From Clostridia bacterium (GTDB lineage Bacteria > Bacillota > Clostridia > Oscillospirales > CAG-272), in contig JAFQEJ010000053.1 of the NCBI GenBank assembly GCA_017399105.1, positions 62,001 to 126,000 of the forward strand: 64,000 nt of DNA, in the 5' to 3' direction. The notes under the pieces were generated by a model that did not search any database, was not told the origin of the DNA, and saw nothing but the letters and a program-made list of their open reading frames with translations. How positions within the stretch are numbered: the stretch's first letter is position 1; every line of letters begins with the position of its first letter. Position numbers and translations under genes: made by a program. This document shows, in pieces, positions 34,097 through 42,803 of this stretch.

Positions 34097-34904
34097 AATG
34101 TTCGTTAACCTTTCTTGATAAGTTTATAATACAATCCGGCGATGAAAGTCTGTATTTATCAAATATGCGATCCTGATTAAAACGGTGCATTTCATAAGCT
34201 GTTCCGTATTTTGAGAAGCTTGTCTTTCTCAGACCAAAATCGCTGAATATATTTGCAAGCCATATCGGAAACGCTCCGATAATTTTCACTTCGGCAAGAA
34301 CAACATTATCGTCGAGAATTGATATATAATGCTGTGTATTCTGAAGCGACGGATGATCGAAATTGTATTTTAAATCTGTGTCAAAAGTAATGCGGATTTC
34401 CTTATTATCACGATAGAAAAAAGCAAGTCTTCTATAGGAGATGTATGCGGCAGGCTTTGCTTGATAACGCGAGAGAAAATATTTAATCTCGTTCATGATC
34501 TGGCGCTTTAAATAGGGAAGAGAGATATCTTCGGTAATACAATCAATCAGCGTCGGATTTGATATAAAAGAGTCAATCTCCCTGATTTTCAAACCGATAC
34601 GTCGCTTGTTGACAATTCCGCCAATCTTCTTTTTCAGTTCAAGGAACACGGTATCCTCGTCGCTTAAATTGTCATAATAACTGCGAAGTCGGAGCTTCTC
34701 TTTGTAAACCGGCTTCATATTTGATGCACGAATCACATGAAAGTTATCCGTATCATAATATACATTATGTATAATGTATCCGTTTCCGTCAATACAGTAT
34801 GGATCGGGATCCATATAAGGAGATAAAGCAGCAATCAGGGAAGGGAGATCACTTGCTGCCATCAGATATTTCTTTTCATACCGTTTGAAAGTCTGAATCG
34901 CCAT
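34080..34904 (-). CDS. VTC-domain polyphosphate polymerase-like protein
   Basis: A 274-residue protein with the VTC tunnel fold (CYTH/TTM superfamily) known from the yeast vacuolar transporter chaperone that makes polyphosphate from ATP. Typical basic and acidic tunnel residues occur in FKRYEKKYLM, YKEKLRLRSYYD, VFLELKKKIGGIVNKRRIGL, PAAYISYRRLAFF and VVLAEVKIIGAFPIWL. It lies directly upstream of, and overlaps, the DUF4956 gene. GAAAGGAG precedes the ATG. The window thus has a second putative polyphosphate synthesis system besides ppk1. Confidence 0.88.
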   Translation of the reverse strand: MAIQTFKRYEKKYLMAASDLPSLIAALSPYMDPDPYCIDGNGYIIHNVYYDTDNFHVIRASNMKPVYKEKLRLRSYYDNLSDEDTVFLELKKKIGGIVNKRRIGLKIREIDSFISNPTLIDCITEDISLPYLKRQIMNEIKYFLSRYQAKPAAYISYRRLAFFYRDNKEIRITFDTDLKYNFDHPSLQNTQHYISILDDNVVLAEVKIIGAFPIWLANIFSDFGLRKTSFSKYGTAYEMHRFNQDRIFDKYRLSSPDCIINLSRKVNEHYGITI

Positions 34905-35137
34905 AAAAGCTCCTTTCTCATTGTGCTGCAGTTAAGCTGTACAATTTATTTTAACGGTTTTATGTGAAGTCTATATGAAGATGAACAAAATGATTTATGA
35001 ATTATTCATGATTAGGTTGGACATTATTAATTATGTTGTCACATAATTCACCTTGCAAACTGTAATGAAAATAATTCATCGTCATTATATACGAAAATCA
35101 AAGCTTATTTTTGACATTTTCATTTTCGAAATTTATC

Positions 35138-35165
35138 TTGACATCATTTTTCTGGATGTTATAAT
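35138..35165 (+). promoter_or_regulatory. Sigma-A promoter of the beta-mannosidase/glycyl-radical operon
   Basis: TTGACA at 35138-35143, a 16-base spacer and TATAAT at 35160-35165. The gene-free stretch 34905-35227 also holds AT-rich palindromes (ATGAATTATTCAT at 34997-35009, TTATG-N6-CATAA at 35031-35046) that could be operators, but nothing else. Confidence 0.75.
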
Positions 35166-35227
35166 GTAGATAAGCATTTTCCATGAAATTTTTTATTTCA
35201 ATATAATGGAAACCTTATGGAGGAAAC

Positions 35228-37681
35228 ATGAAAACTATCAATCTATGCGGCACTTGGAAGCTTCGCGGAAGCAACGGAGAAAGAGGTGCCATAAGAGAAT
35301 GGCCGAATGATCAGCCTCATCTCCCCTCTTATGATGCCCCTGTACCAGGTACTGTACAGGAAGCAATGGAAGAGTTCACCGGAAATGTTCTGTATGCTCA
35401 CAATTGCTATAATGCCCGCTTTATCGAGGAGTCCTTCTGGAATTATTCTCGCTATTTCAACGTAGATGAAGCTGACATCGGAAAAAATTTCCGCATCGTA
35501 TTTGACGGACTTGACCTGACAGCCGATATTTACATCAACGGTAAAAAGGTTGGTAATCATAATAATTATTACACCCCATGTAAACTGGACATCTCAAATT
35601 ATGTTGTTGCAGGTGAGAATCGAGTTAATGTCATTATTGAAAGCGGTCTTTTCTATTCTGCAAATAAGGATACGAGTGATACATTCATCGGTGCATCTCA
35701 TCAAATTGCGAAGCGCGTATGGCTGAGAAAACCTCAGTCCTCCTTTGAGTGGGACTGGTCGCCTCGTCTTATCAATGTTGGTATCTATAAGCCCTGTCGA
35801 ATAGAAATCAGTGATGGTATTTTCGCCGATGAAACAAAGCTGTTTGCCCGTATCAGTGATGATTATAAATCAGGTATGCTTGATATGACGCAGTATCTCA
35901 CCTCCCTTAAGGCAGGCACCGAATATACAGTAAAAGCCGAAGTCCTCGAAACCGGTGCTTCTGGCGAGGTATCTGGTGTCAGTGAAAGCGTCGGCAGTCT
36001 TGCGATTCCGATAAAAATTGAAGTTCCCAATCCTGAACTTTGGTATCCTCGTAATTATGGCGCGCAGAAGCTATATACCGTAAAAATTACGGTTAATACC
36101 GGCGATAATGAAATAAAAATTTTGAAAAAGACAGGTTTCAGAAAAGCTGTCATCGATCAGTCCGAACACCCCATTGAAGGAAAATATTTCATTCTTCAGG
36201 TAAACGGAATAAATGTATTTGCTAAGGGCGGTAATATGGTTCCTGCAGATATTCTTTGTTCTCGCTTCACAAGAGATGTATATGAAGTGCTGATTTCTCG
36301 CGCTGTTGAAGCCAATATGAATGCGCTTAGAGTTTGGGGCGGCGGTTTATATGAAAATGATGATTTCTATGAGCTTTGCGACGAGTACGGAATTGTCGTA
36401 TGGCAGGACTTCATTGGCGCATGCGCAAATTATCCCGGCGATGATAAGATTTGGTTCAATAATTATGTTGACGAGATTGTCCATACAATCCGACGTCTGT
36501 CCTGCCATCCCTCTCTTGTTATCTATTCCGGAAATAACGAGATCGACTGGCAGATGCAGGCAATGTTGAATGTAAGACGTTATCCCGATGCACAGTTGTA
36601 TTATTGGATTCTTCCCAAAAAGTTGGCTGCAGAGGGCGAAGACAGATATTATCAGCCTTCCAGTCCCTATTCTGATCCTAAGGATCATACCGATGCCAAC
36701 ATCGATATTGTTGGTGATCAGCACCCCTGGTCTATCGGTTTTGCAGACAGAGAATACTTTAAATATCGTAATATGGTCTGCAGATTCCCCAATGAAGGAG
36801 GCATTCTCGGTCCGACCAGTCTTCCCAATATGATGGCATGCTTTGGAGAGGGGCAGGATTATATTCATTCCTTCGATTGGCAGGTACATGATAACACGAT
36901 TGCATTCCCCTACAGCAGCACACCGGACCGCATGACAGAAGAAAAATTAAATCTTTCGATTAAAGATATGAATATTGCTGACTATGTTTATTACGGCGGT
37001 TTCTGCCAGGGCGAAGGTCTTACCGAATATATTCTTAACTTCCGCCGCAGAATGTACAGCTCCGCCTCCGCAATCTTCTGGATGTACAATGACTGTTGGC
37101 CTGCTACAAGAAGCTGGACTGTTGTTGATTATCTCCGCAATCGCACACCTTCCTTCCAGCCTGTAAAACGTGCTAACGCCCCTGTAACCGTTGATATTGT
37201 TAAGAATAGTGACAGCTACACTGTATATGCAATCAGCGAACGACTCAAAGAGAAGAAGGCTGTGCTTGAATATGGTGCTTTCACAGTAGATGGACAGTAC
37301 ATTACCGAAACTAAGGAAATTGTAATTCCCGAAAATGCATCTTATGCTGCAGCCGTAATTGAAAATATTCCTGAGGGATATATCCCTTACGCAATCCTCA
37401 AGGCTGAAGATGAGCCTGTTGCACGCCGCAGATTTGTTGAGTGTGCATACAGCAATCTTGGACTTAAGCCTGCCAATATCACCTGCGAGATAAATGATGG
37501 CGTAGCGACATATACTGCAGATAAGCTTGTTCTGGGCGTATGCCTCGATCTCAATGGAGAAGATGGCGATCTCGGTGATAATTTCTTTGATCTATATCCC
37601 GGCAAACCCTATTCTGTCAAGCTGGGTGGACTCAGCGGAGAAATTCTCTATTCTTATCAGGGACAGACTGCTGTAAAATGA
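35228..37681 (+). CDS. GH2 family beta-mannosidase
   Basis: An 817-residue glycoside hydrolase without a signal peptide. The sugar-binding jelly roll (residues 1-190) has VPGTVQEAME, FRIVFDGLDLTADIYINGKK and the GH2 beta-mannosidase phrase QSSFEWDWSPRL. An Ig-like domain follows, and then the barrel with LRVWGGGLYENDDFYELCDEYG. The acid/base is Glu438 in YSGNNEIDW and the nucleophile is Glu523 in RFPNEGGI. It should cleave terminal beta-linked mannose from short oligosaccharides in the cytoplasm. It is the first gene of an operon with a glycyl-radical activase (12 bases later) and a glycyl-radical enzyme. Confidence 0.93.
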   Translation: MKTINLCGTWKLRGSNGERGAIREWPNDQPHLPSYDAPVPGTVQEAMEEFTGNVLYAHNCYNARFIEESFWNYSRYFNVDEADIGKNFRIVFDGLDLTADIYINGKKVGNHNNYYTPCKLDISNYVVAGENRVNVIIESGLFYSANKDTSDTFIGASHQIAKRVWLRKPQSSFEWDWSPRLINVGIYKPCRIEISDGIFADETKLFARISDDYKSGMLDMTQYLTSLKAGTEYTVKAEVLETGASGEVSGVSESVGSLAIPIKIEVPNPELWYPRNYGAQKLYTVKITVNTGDNEIKILKKTGFRKAVIDQSEHPIEGKYFILQVNGINVFAKGGNMVPADILCSRFTRDVYEVLISRAVEANMNALRVWGGGLYENDDFYELCDEYGIVVWQDFIGACANYPGDDKIWFNNYVDEIVHTIRRLSCHPSLVIYSGNNEIDWQMQAMLNVRRYPDAQLYYWILPKKLAAEGEDRYYQPSSPYSDPKDHTDANIDIVGDQHPWSIGFADREYFKYRNMVCRFPNEGGILGPTSLPNMMACFGEGQDYIHSFDWQVHDNTIAFPYSSTPDRMTEEKLNLSIKDMNIADYVYYGGFCQGEGLTEYILNFRRRMYSSASAIFWMYNDCWPATRSWTVVDYLRNRTPSFQPVKRANAPVTVDIVKNSDSYTVYAISERLKEKKAVLEYGAFTVDGQYITETKEIVIPENASYAAAVIENIPEGYIPYAILKAEDEPVARRRFVECAYSNLGLKPANITCEINDGVATYTADKLVLGVCLDLNGEDGDLGDNFFDLYPGKPYSVKLGGLSGEILYSYQGQTAVK

Positions 37682-37693
37682 GAGGTAACAATT

Positions 37694-38596
37694 TTGGAAA
37701 TCTGTTACGGAAACATTTTTAATATTCAGCGCTTTTCTGTACATGACGGTCCCGGAGCAAGAACAACAGTATTTTTTAAAGGCTGTAATCTGCACTGTGT
37801 ATGGTGTCACAATCCTGAATCCATTCCATCCAAAGCTGTGATTGAATTTTATCCGCAGAAATGTATCGGTTGCGGCGAATGCTTTAAAGTTTGCACGCAC
37901 AAAGTGCATCTCATCGCACCTGACGGTGATCATCTTATCGACCGTCAAGCTTGCGAGGGATGCCTCACCTGTACCGATACCTGCTACGCCGGCGCACTTG
38001 CTCCGGTTGGCAGGAAGGTAACAGCTGAATATGTAGTGAAGCAAATTGAAACCGATATTCCATATTATCAGAGTTCAGGAGGCGGCGTAACCTTCTCAGG
38101 TGGAGAAGCGATGCTTCAGATTGAATTTCTCTCAAAACTTCTCACCGAATGCAGAAAAAAAGGAATTCATACCGCTGTCGATACAGCAGGAAATGTCCCG
38201 CGTGAGTATTTTGAAAAAATCCTCCCTGTCACCGATCTGTTTCTCTTTGACGTGAAGGCTGCTGACAGCGAGGTTCATAAGATGCTTACCGGAGTACATA
38301 ATGAACGAATTCTTTCCAATCTGTACTGGCTGGCAGATCAGGGAGCACGAATCTTTGTCCGTATCCCATTTGTTCCGTCACGCAACGGAAGCGAGATGGA
38401 AGCAATTGCCGATATCCTGTCCGAGATTAAGCCTGAGCTTGCTGAAGTTATCCCCTACCATAAGCTGGGCGCTGCCAAATATGCTGCTCTTGGTCTCATC
38501 GATCAATGCCATGACGAGTCCACTCCCTCTGATGAAGAGGTTGAAGAAGTACTTACTATTTTAAAAAACGCTGGTGTCAATGCCAGAAAAAGCTGA
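37694..38596 (+). CDS. Glycyl-radical enzyme activating protein (radical SAM)
   Basis: A 300-residue radical SAM enzyme that installs the glycyl radical on its partner. The SAM cluster motif is Cys31-x3-Cys35-x2-Cys38 in GCNLHCVWCHNPE. Two ferredoxin-type cluster motifs follow (CIGCGECFKVC and CEGCLTCTDTC), which mark activases of non-PFL glycyl-radical enzymes and are absent from classical PflA. SGGGVTFSGGEAMLQ is the conserved SAM-binding GGE region. The start is TTG 37694 with AGAGG 7 bases upstream. The target is the gene 25 bases downstream. Confidence 0.93.
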   Translation: MEICYGNIFNIQRFSVHDGPGARTTVFFKGCNLHCVWCHNPESIPSKAVIEFYPQKCIGCGECFKVCTHKVHLIAPDGDHLIDRQACEGCLTCTDTCYAGALAPVGRKVTAEYVVKQIETDIPYYQSSGGGVTFSGGEAMLQIEFLSKLLTECRKKGIHTAVDTAGNVPREYFEKILPVTDLFLFDVKAADSEVHKMLTGVHNERILSNLYWLADQGARIFVRIPFVPSRNGSEMEAIADILSEIKPELAEVIPYHKLGAAKYAALGLIDQCHDESTPSDEEVEEVLTILKNAGVNARKS

Positions 38597-38621
38597 TTCT
38601 ACCATAAAGGAGGCATATTTT

Positions 38622-40802
38622 ATGCTCGATACATCAAAGGTAGTTTTATCCCCTCTTTACAGAGACCGTATCAACGGTCTGCATGAAGACAAACTGAAGA
38701 TCAACGACATCAAGATGAAGCTCATCGGACATCTTAATTTTGACGACTGGGGTTTTGTCTATTATCCGGATTTCAAATTTGAAGCACGTCCGAATCATCC
38801 TTCAGGAATTGTCTGCGGATATCGCGCAATCGGTGAGCACATTCGCCGTTTTATGCATGAGATGCCGAAATATGTCAATGTTAACAGTGCACTCGGCGGT
38901 GCGTGGATCAAACCGATCACCGATTATGTCAACATCGGTATTGCCCCTGAGGATGATGTTCCCAAGGAACTGAAAGAATGCTGGCATAAATATCACACCT
39001 ATCCCGGATTCGCAGGTATGAATCACTGTGCAGGTGATATCAACATCGGTCTTGAGCTCGGATGGGGCGGATTACTTAAAAAGCTTCGTTATTACCGTGA
39101 ATTAAATAATCCCGCTGATCCCGCCTTCTATGATGGTGAAGAGGATGTCGTTCTCGGTATGCAGGAATGGATTGCAGGTGTTTCGAAAGAAGCAAGACGT
39201 ATGGCAGCCGAAGAAACAGATCCCGACAAGCATCAGAATCTTATTGAAATCGCGGAAATGAACGAGTGGCTGATCGAAAATCCTCCCCGCACACTTCGCG
39301 AAGCCTGCCAGTTTATCGCTCATTTCCAGACACTTGACCGTACATATTACGTGGGAGGCGCACTTGATCAGCTTGATGAAAAACTTCGCCCCTATTATGA
39401 GCGTGATGTCGCAGCAGGCATTCTTACCGATGACATGGCAGTTTGGTATATTGCCAGCGTATTCTTCAACGATACCCACTACTCTCAGATTGCCGGACTT
39501 ACCCCCGATGGCAGCCGTGATCTTACAAGCCGCATGAGCTTCATCATTCTTGATGCCATGCATGCAATCAAGATTCCGGTCAATATTGCTATCCGCGTCC
39601 ATGACGGTGTAAATAAAGAACTTCTTCGACGTTCGCTTGAGTATACCGTAGAAGATGGCACAGGCGTTGATTATTCCTGCAACATTGGTATTGAGCAGGG
39701 CTATAAAAAGAACGGATATCCTGAAGGACTCGCCCGAACCAGAATCAAGGTCGGTTGTAACTGGTGCTGTGTCTGTGGCCACGAATATCCACTCCAAGAC
39801 GTCACAAGAGCTAACATGGGCTTTGCACTCTACTGGGCGCTTCAGGACATCAGAAACGAATCTGAGCGCTCCACAGCACGTCTATTCGAGCTCTTCTGCA
39901 AGCACACACAGATTATCGTCGATTCTATCAAGCAGGGCTACGACCGTCATTATGAAATCATGGGACGCAACCGTCCCGAGGTGGTCTATAATCTCTTCAT
40001 GTACGGTCCTGTTGAGCGCGGTTTGAACTGCTCGGAAGGCGGCGTTGACATCCTCAACTTTAATATTGACGGTGTTGCACTCGCAACCGTTGCAGATTCT
40101 TTTGCAGCAATTGAGCAGCGCATAGAGAAAGAAGGCAGAATTACCTGGGATCAGATGTTTGAAGCACTCGATGCCAATTATGAAGGTTACGAAAACATCC
40201 GTCTCATGATGAAGAATATCAATCGTTTCGGTTCTCCCGACAGTCTTGCTGAGGACTGGGCATATAAGATTCGTGACTTTTATGTCTGGGCATGCAAGCA
40301 TGAAGGCACACCTAAACATCATCTCATGATAATCCCCGGCCTCTTCTCGCATGGCACTGTCGCTGAACTGGGCGCAAGACTTCCCGCTACCCCCAATGGA
40401 CGCAAGAACTACGAGCCGATTTCTCACTCCAACGAGCCTGATCCTGGTTTTGCTGCAGGTATCAATACCTTCGCTCCTACGTTGAAAGCGAACGCGGTTG
40501 CACAAGCTCAGCCCGGTTTCGGAAATTCTGCTCCCCTTCATCTCGATATTGATACCGATATGTTGAGTAAAGAGGGCGGTATTGATGCTCTCATCGCTCT
40601 AATTCATACTCACAATCACATGGGCGGCACACTCATCAATCTCAACTGTCTCACCGAGAAGAAACTTCTCGAGGCACATGAGGATCCCTCTAAGCACCCC
40701 GATCTGCTTGTACGTGTAACAGGCTACTCAGCCTTCTTTGCATCCCTCTCCAAAGACTACAGACAGCAGATTATTGACAGGTTCCTTTCGAAGAAGTATT
40801 AA
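38622..40802 (+). CDS. Glycyl-radical enzyme of unknown substrate (PFL-like)
   Basis: A 726-residue PFL-fold enzyme. The glycyl radical loop RVTGYSAFFASLSKDYRQQ is intact near the C-terminus with Gly701. The thiyl loop is unusual: GCNWCCVCGHEY has Cys379, 382, 383 and 385, whereas most dehydratase/lyase members read GCVE and PFL has a Cys-Cys pair. ATG 38622 is chosen because AAAGGAGG lies upstream and because a start at 38574 would overlap the activase stop. The operon with a beta-mannosidase suggests the substrate comes from mannoside breakdown; that is inference. Repeat copy 3 begins 11 bases after the stop. Confidence 0.88.
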   Translation: MLDTSKVVLSPLYRDRINGLHEDKLKINDIKMKLIGHLNFDDWGFVYYPDFKFEARPNHPSGIVCGYRAIGEHIRRFMHEMPKYVNVNSALGGAWIKPITDYVNIGIAPEDDVPKELKECWHKYHTYPGFAGMNHCAGDINIGLELGWGGLLKKLRYYRELNNPADPAFYDGEEDVVLGMQEWIAGVSKEARRMAAEETDPDKHQNLIEIAEMNEWLIENPPRTLREACQFIAHFQTLDRTYYVGGALDQLDEKLRPYYERDVAAGILTDDMAVWYIASVFFNDTHYSQIAGLTPDGSRDLTSRMSFIILDAMHAIKIPVNIAIRVHDGVNKELLRRSLEYTVEDGTGVDYSCNIGIEQGYKKNGYPEGLARTRIKVGCNWCCVCGHEYPLQDVTRANMGFALYWALQDIRNESERSTARLFELFCKHTQIIVDSIKQGYDRHYEIMGRNRPEVVYNLFMYGPVERGLNCSEGGVDILNFNIDGVALATVADSFAAIEQRIEKEGRITWDQMFEALDANYEGYENIRLMMKNINRFGSPDSLAEDWAYKIRDFYVWACKHEGTPKHHLMIIPGLFSHGTVAELGARLPATPNGRKNYEPISHSNEPDPGFAAGINTFAPTLKANAVAQAQPGFGNSAPLHLDIDTDMLSKEGGIDALIALIHTHNHMGGTLINLNCLTEKKLLEAHEDPSKHPDLLVRVTGYSAFFASLSKDYRQQIIDRFLSKKY

Positions 40803-40813
40803 TCCAAATCAAA

Positions 40814-40976
40814 AGGGACTGTCGCATTGGCATGCGACAGTCCCTTGAATACTGTTTTTGCCGGTCAAAGACCGCCATTTCAGGGCGTTTTACGCCCTGA
40901 AACCAATCAATATACGCCACAAAATCGAAAATTTTGTGGCTGGGCTGTTGTAAATGTTCCATTTGCAACAGCCCCC
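40814..40976 (+). repeat. Five-hairpin repeat, copy 3 (after the glycyl-radical enzyme)
   Basis: Stem 1 is perfect for 15 bp here: AAGGGACTGTCGCAT with ATGCGACAGTCCCTT. Stem 2 is CGGTC-AAA-GACCG; stem 3 TTTCAGGGCGT-TTT-ACGCCCTGAAA; stem 4 GCCACAAAAT-CGAAA-ATTTTGTGGC; stem 5 GGGCTGTTGTAAATG with CATTTGCAACAGCCC (one G-T pair). Several stem positions differ from copies 1 and 2 with compensating changes on the other arm. The 5' arm of the enclosing TATTGATT pairing is changed to ATACTGTT. Confidence 0.88.
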
Positions 40977-41222
40977 TTTGGTTTTATTTCGTTTAAAAGC
41001 ATAATGCCGGAGGTAAACGTTGTCAATCCAAGCAAAAAAAACTTCAGCCAGTTCATCTTATCCCCAAAATCACCGCCATATACAACAGCAGTGCTGGTGT
41101 TATATCCATTAACGAACATTCCCGTGTTATAAAGCAGGACGAGCGAAACGATAAGCGCGAGTAAGCTGAAAAGAAAGGTGATTAATGTACTTGTTTTATC
41201 ACCATTTATTTCCCAAATAATT
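40977..41222 (-). pseudogene. Probable remnant of a small two-helix membrane protein gene
   Basis: On the minus strand between uxaC and repeat copy 3 an open frame encodes two hydrophobic segments (LITFLFSLLALIVSLVLLYN and WLKFFLLGLTTFTSGIMLL) separated by a polar part with NGYNTSTAVVYGGDFGDKMN. The sequence looks coding, but no start codon with a ribosome site exists downstream of the uxaC stop, and the frame runs into the repeat, where it ends. I read it as a truncated gene whose 3' end was replaced by the repeat. It could also be translated by coupling to uxaC from a non-standard start. Family unknown. Confidence 0.4.
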
Positions 41223-42641
41223 TTAAAAACCGAAGAATTTCTTGGTGTTGTTATAGCAAATATCCATAACAATATCAGCAAGTGCATCGATGTCATCGGG
41301 ATATTCACCGTTTTCAACCCACTCTCCGATAAGATTGCAGAGAATACGTCTGAAGTATTCATGTCTGGGATAGGAGATAAAACTGCGGGAATCGGTAAGC
41401 ATACCGATAAAGTTTCCGAATGCAGATGCATTGGCAAGCGCCGTCATCTGATTTTCCATACCAATCTTGTTGTCATTAAACCACCATGCGCTTCCATGCT
41501 GAATGTAGGGAAGTCCACTGCCATCATTCTTGGCAAAGCATCCGGTAAGCGCTCCAAGAGCTGTATTATCGGTGGGATTAATCGAATAAAGAACAGTGCG
41601 GGGAAGAGCATTTTCGGAATTGAGTCTGTTGAGCAGGCGAGCAAGGCTCATGGTGCAGTTCACACCGCTAATTGTATCAAAACCGGAATCGGGGCCGAGT
41701 TTCTTAAACATCTCGCTGTTCGCGTTGCGGAGCACGCCGAAGTGAATCTGCATAACCCAGTTATGATCTTTGTACAGTTTTCCGAGGAAGATCATAAGCT
41801 CGGTCTTATACACGGAAAGCTCGTTTGCAGTAATTTCATTGCCATCGGTGCGGAGTGCCTTTTCAAAGATCGCAGCAGCATCAAGTCCCTGTGTGGAGAC
41901 GAGATAGGATACATAATCGTCAAAGCCATGGTCAGCAGTGCAGCAGCCAAGTTCATTGAAGAAGGCAATTCTTGAAGCAAGTGCAGCCTTCAGATCATCA
42001 ATTGTAACGATACTGATACCAGAGGCTTCTCCGAGCTTTGCGATATAATCACGAAAACCACGGCGTTCACAGTTCATTGCCTTATCCGGACGGAATGCGG
42101 GATACACCTTAACGCCAAAGCTGTCATCCTCTGCAAGCTGTTTGTGATATTCCAGTGTATCTGCAGGATCATCCGTAGTGCACAGCACTTCCACATTGCT
42201 GTTTTTGATCAAATTACGGACACTCATAGAATCGTCGGCAAGTTTTTCATTCGCAAGCGCCCAGATTTCATCACAGGTATCCGCATTGATAATACCGTGA
42301 TAATCGAAATAACGCTGAAGCTCAAGATGTGACCAATGATAAAGCGGATTACCAATTAGCTTGGGCATGCAGACACACCATGCCTTGAATTTTTCATAAT
42401 CGGATGCGCTGCCTGTGATGCACTCTTCATCTACACCGCAGAAACGCATCGCGCGCCATTTATAATGGTCACCGCCAAGCCAGAGCTGAGTGATATTCTC
42501 ATACTTACAATTCTCTGCAATGTCCTTGGACGGAACATGACAGTGATAATCGATAATCGGCAGCTTAGCTGCATAATTGTGGTAAAGCACCTTAGCCACT
42601 TCGCTCTTTAATAAAAAGTTTTTACCCATAAATTTTTTCAT
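41223..42641 (-). CDS. uxaC: Uronate isomerase
   Basis: UxaC (472 residues) converts glucuronate to fructuronate or galacturonate to tagaturonate. This amidohydrolase-fold enzyme has IIDYHCHVPSKDIAE near the start (metal ligands His-x-His), ITQLWLGGDHYKWRAMR, the TTDDPADTLEYH segment and MQIHFGVLRNAN. I start at 42641 because AGGAG lies 10 bases upstream; a longer frame to 42692 has no ribosome site. No uxuA, uxuB or kdg genes adjoin, so the rest of the hexuronate pathway must lie elsewhere. It has its own promoter at 42683-42711. Confidence 0.95.
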   Translation of the reverse strand: MKKFMGKNFLLKSEVAKVLYHNYAAKLPIIDYHCHVPSKDIAENCKYENITQLWLGGDHYKWRAMRFCGVDEECITGSASDYEKFKAWCVCMPKLIGNPLYHWSHLELQRYFDYHGIINADTCDEIWALANEKLADDSMSVRNLIKNSNVEVLCTTDDPADTLEYHKQLAEDDSFGVKVYPAFRPDKAMNCERRGFRDYIAKLGEASGISIVTIDDLKAALASRIAFFNELGCCTADHGFDDYVSYLVSTQGLDAAAIFEKALRTDGNEITANELSVYKTELMIFLGKLYKDHNWVMQIHFGVLRNANSEMFKKLGPDSGFDTISGVNCTMSLARLLNRLNSENALPRTVLYSINPTDNTALGALTGCFAKNDGSGLPYIQHGSAWWFNDNKIGMENQMTALANASAFGNFIGMLTDSRSFISYPRHEYFRRILCNLIGEWVENGEYPDDIDALADIVMDICYNNTKKFFGF

Positions 42642-42682
42642 ATTAAAATATCTCCTGAAGCTGTGATAATATTTCTTTATAT

Positions 42683-42711
42683 AGTTTAACATAAAAATTT
42701 GTATGTTTCAA
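42683..42711 (-). promoter_or_regulatory. Sigma-A type promoter of uxaC
   Basis: On the minus strand: TTGAAA (42711-42706), a 17-base spacer and TAAACT (42688-42683), 42 bases before the ATG. Confidence 0.6.
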
Positions 42712-42803
42712 TAAAATTTTAAAAAATAGTCTTTCCAAACTCATAAAAATATGTTAAAATAAAAAACAACATTGATTTGTACGGTTATACAAACGGAGGA
42801 TTC

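Noticed and set aside
41178-41975. A 265-codon plus-strand frame inside uxaC
   Set aside because: Antisense shadow of uronate isomerase; no ribosome site and no recognised domain.
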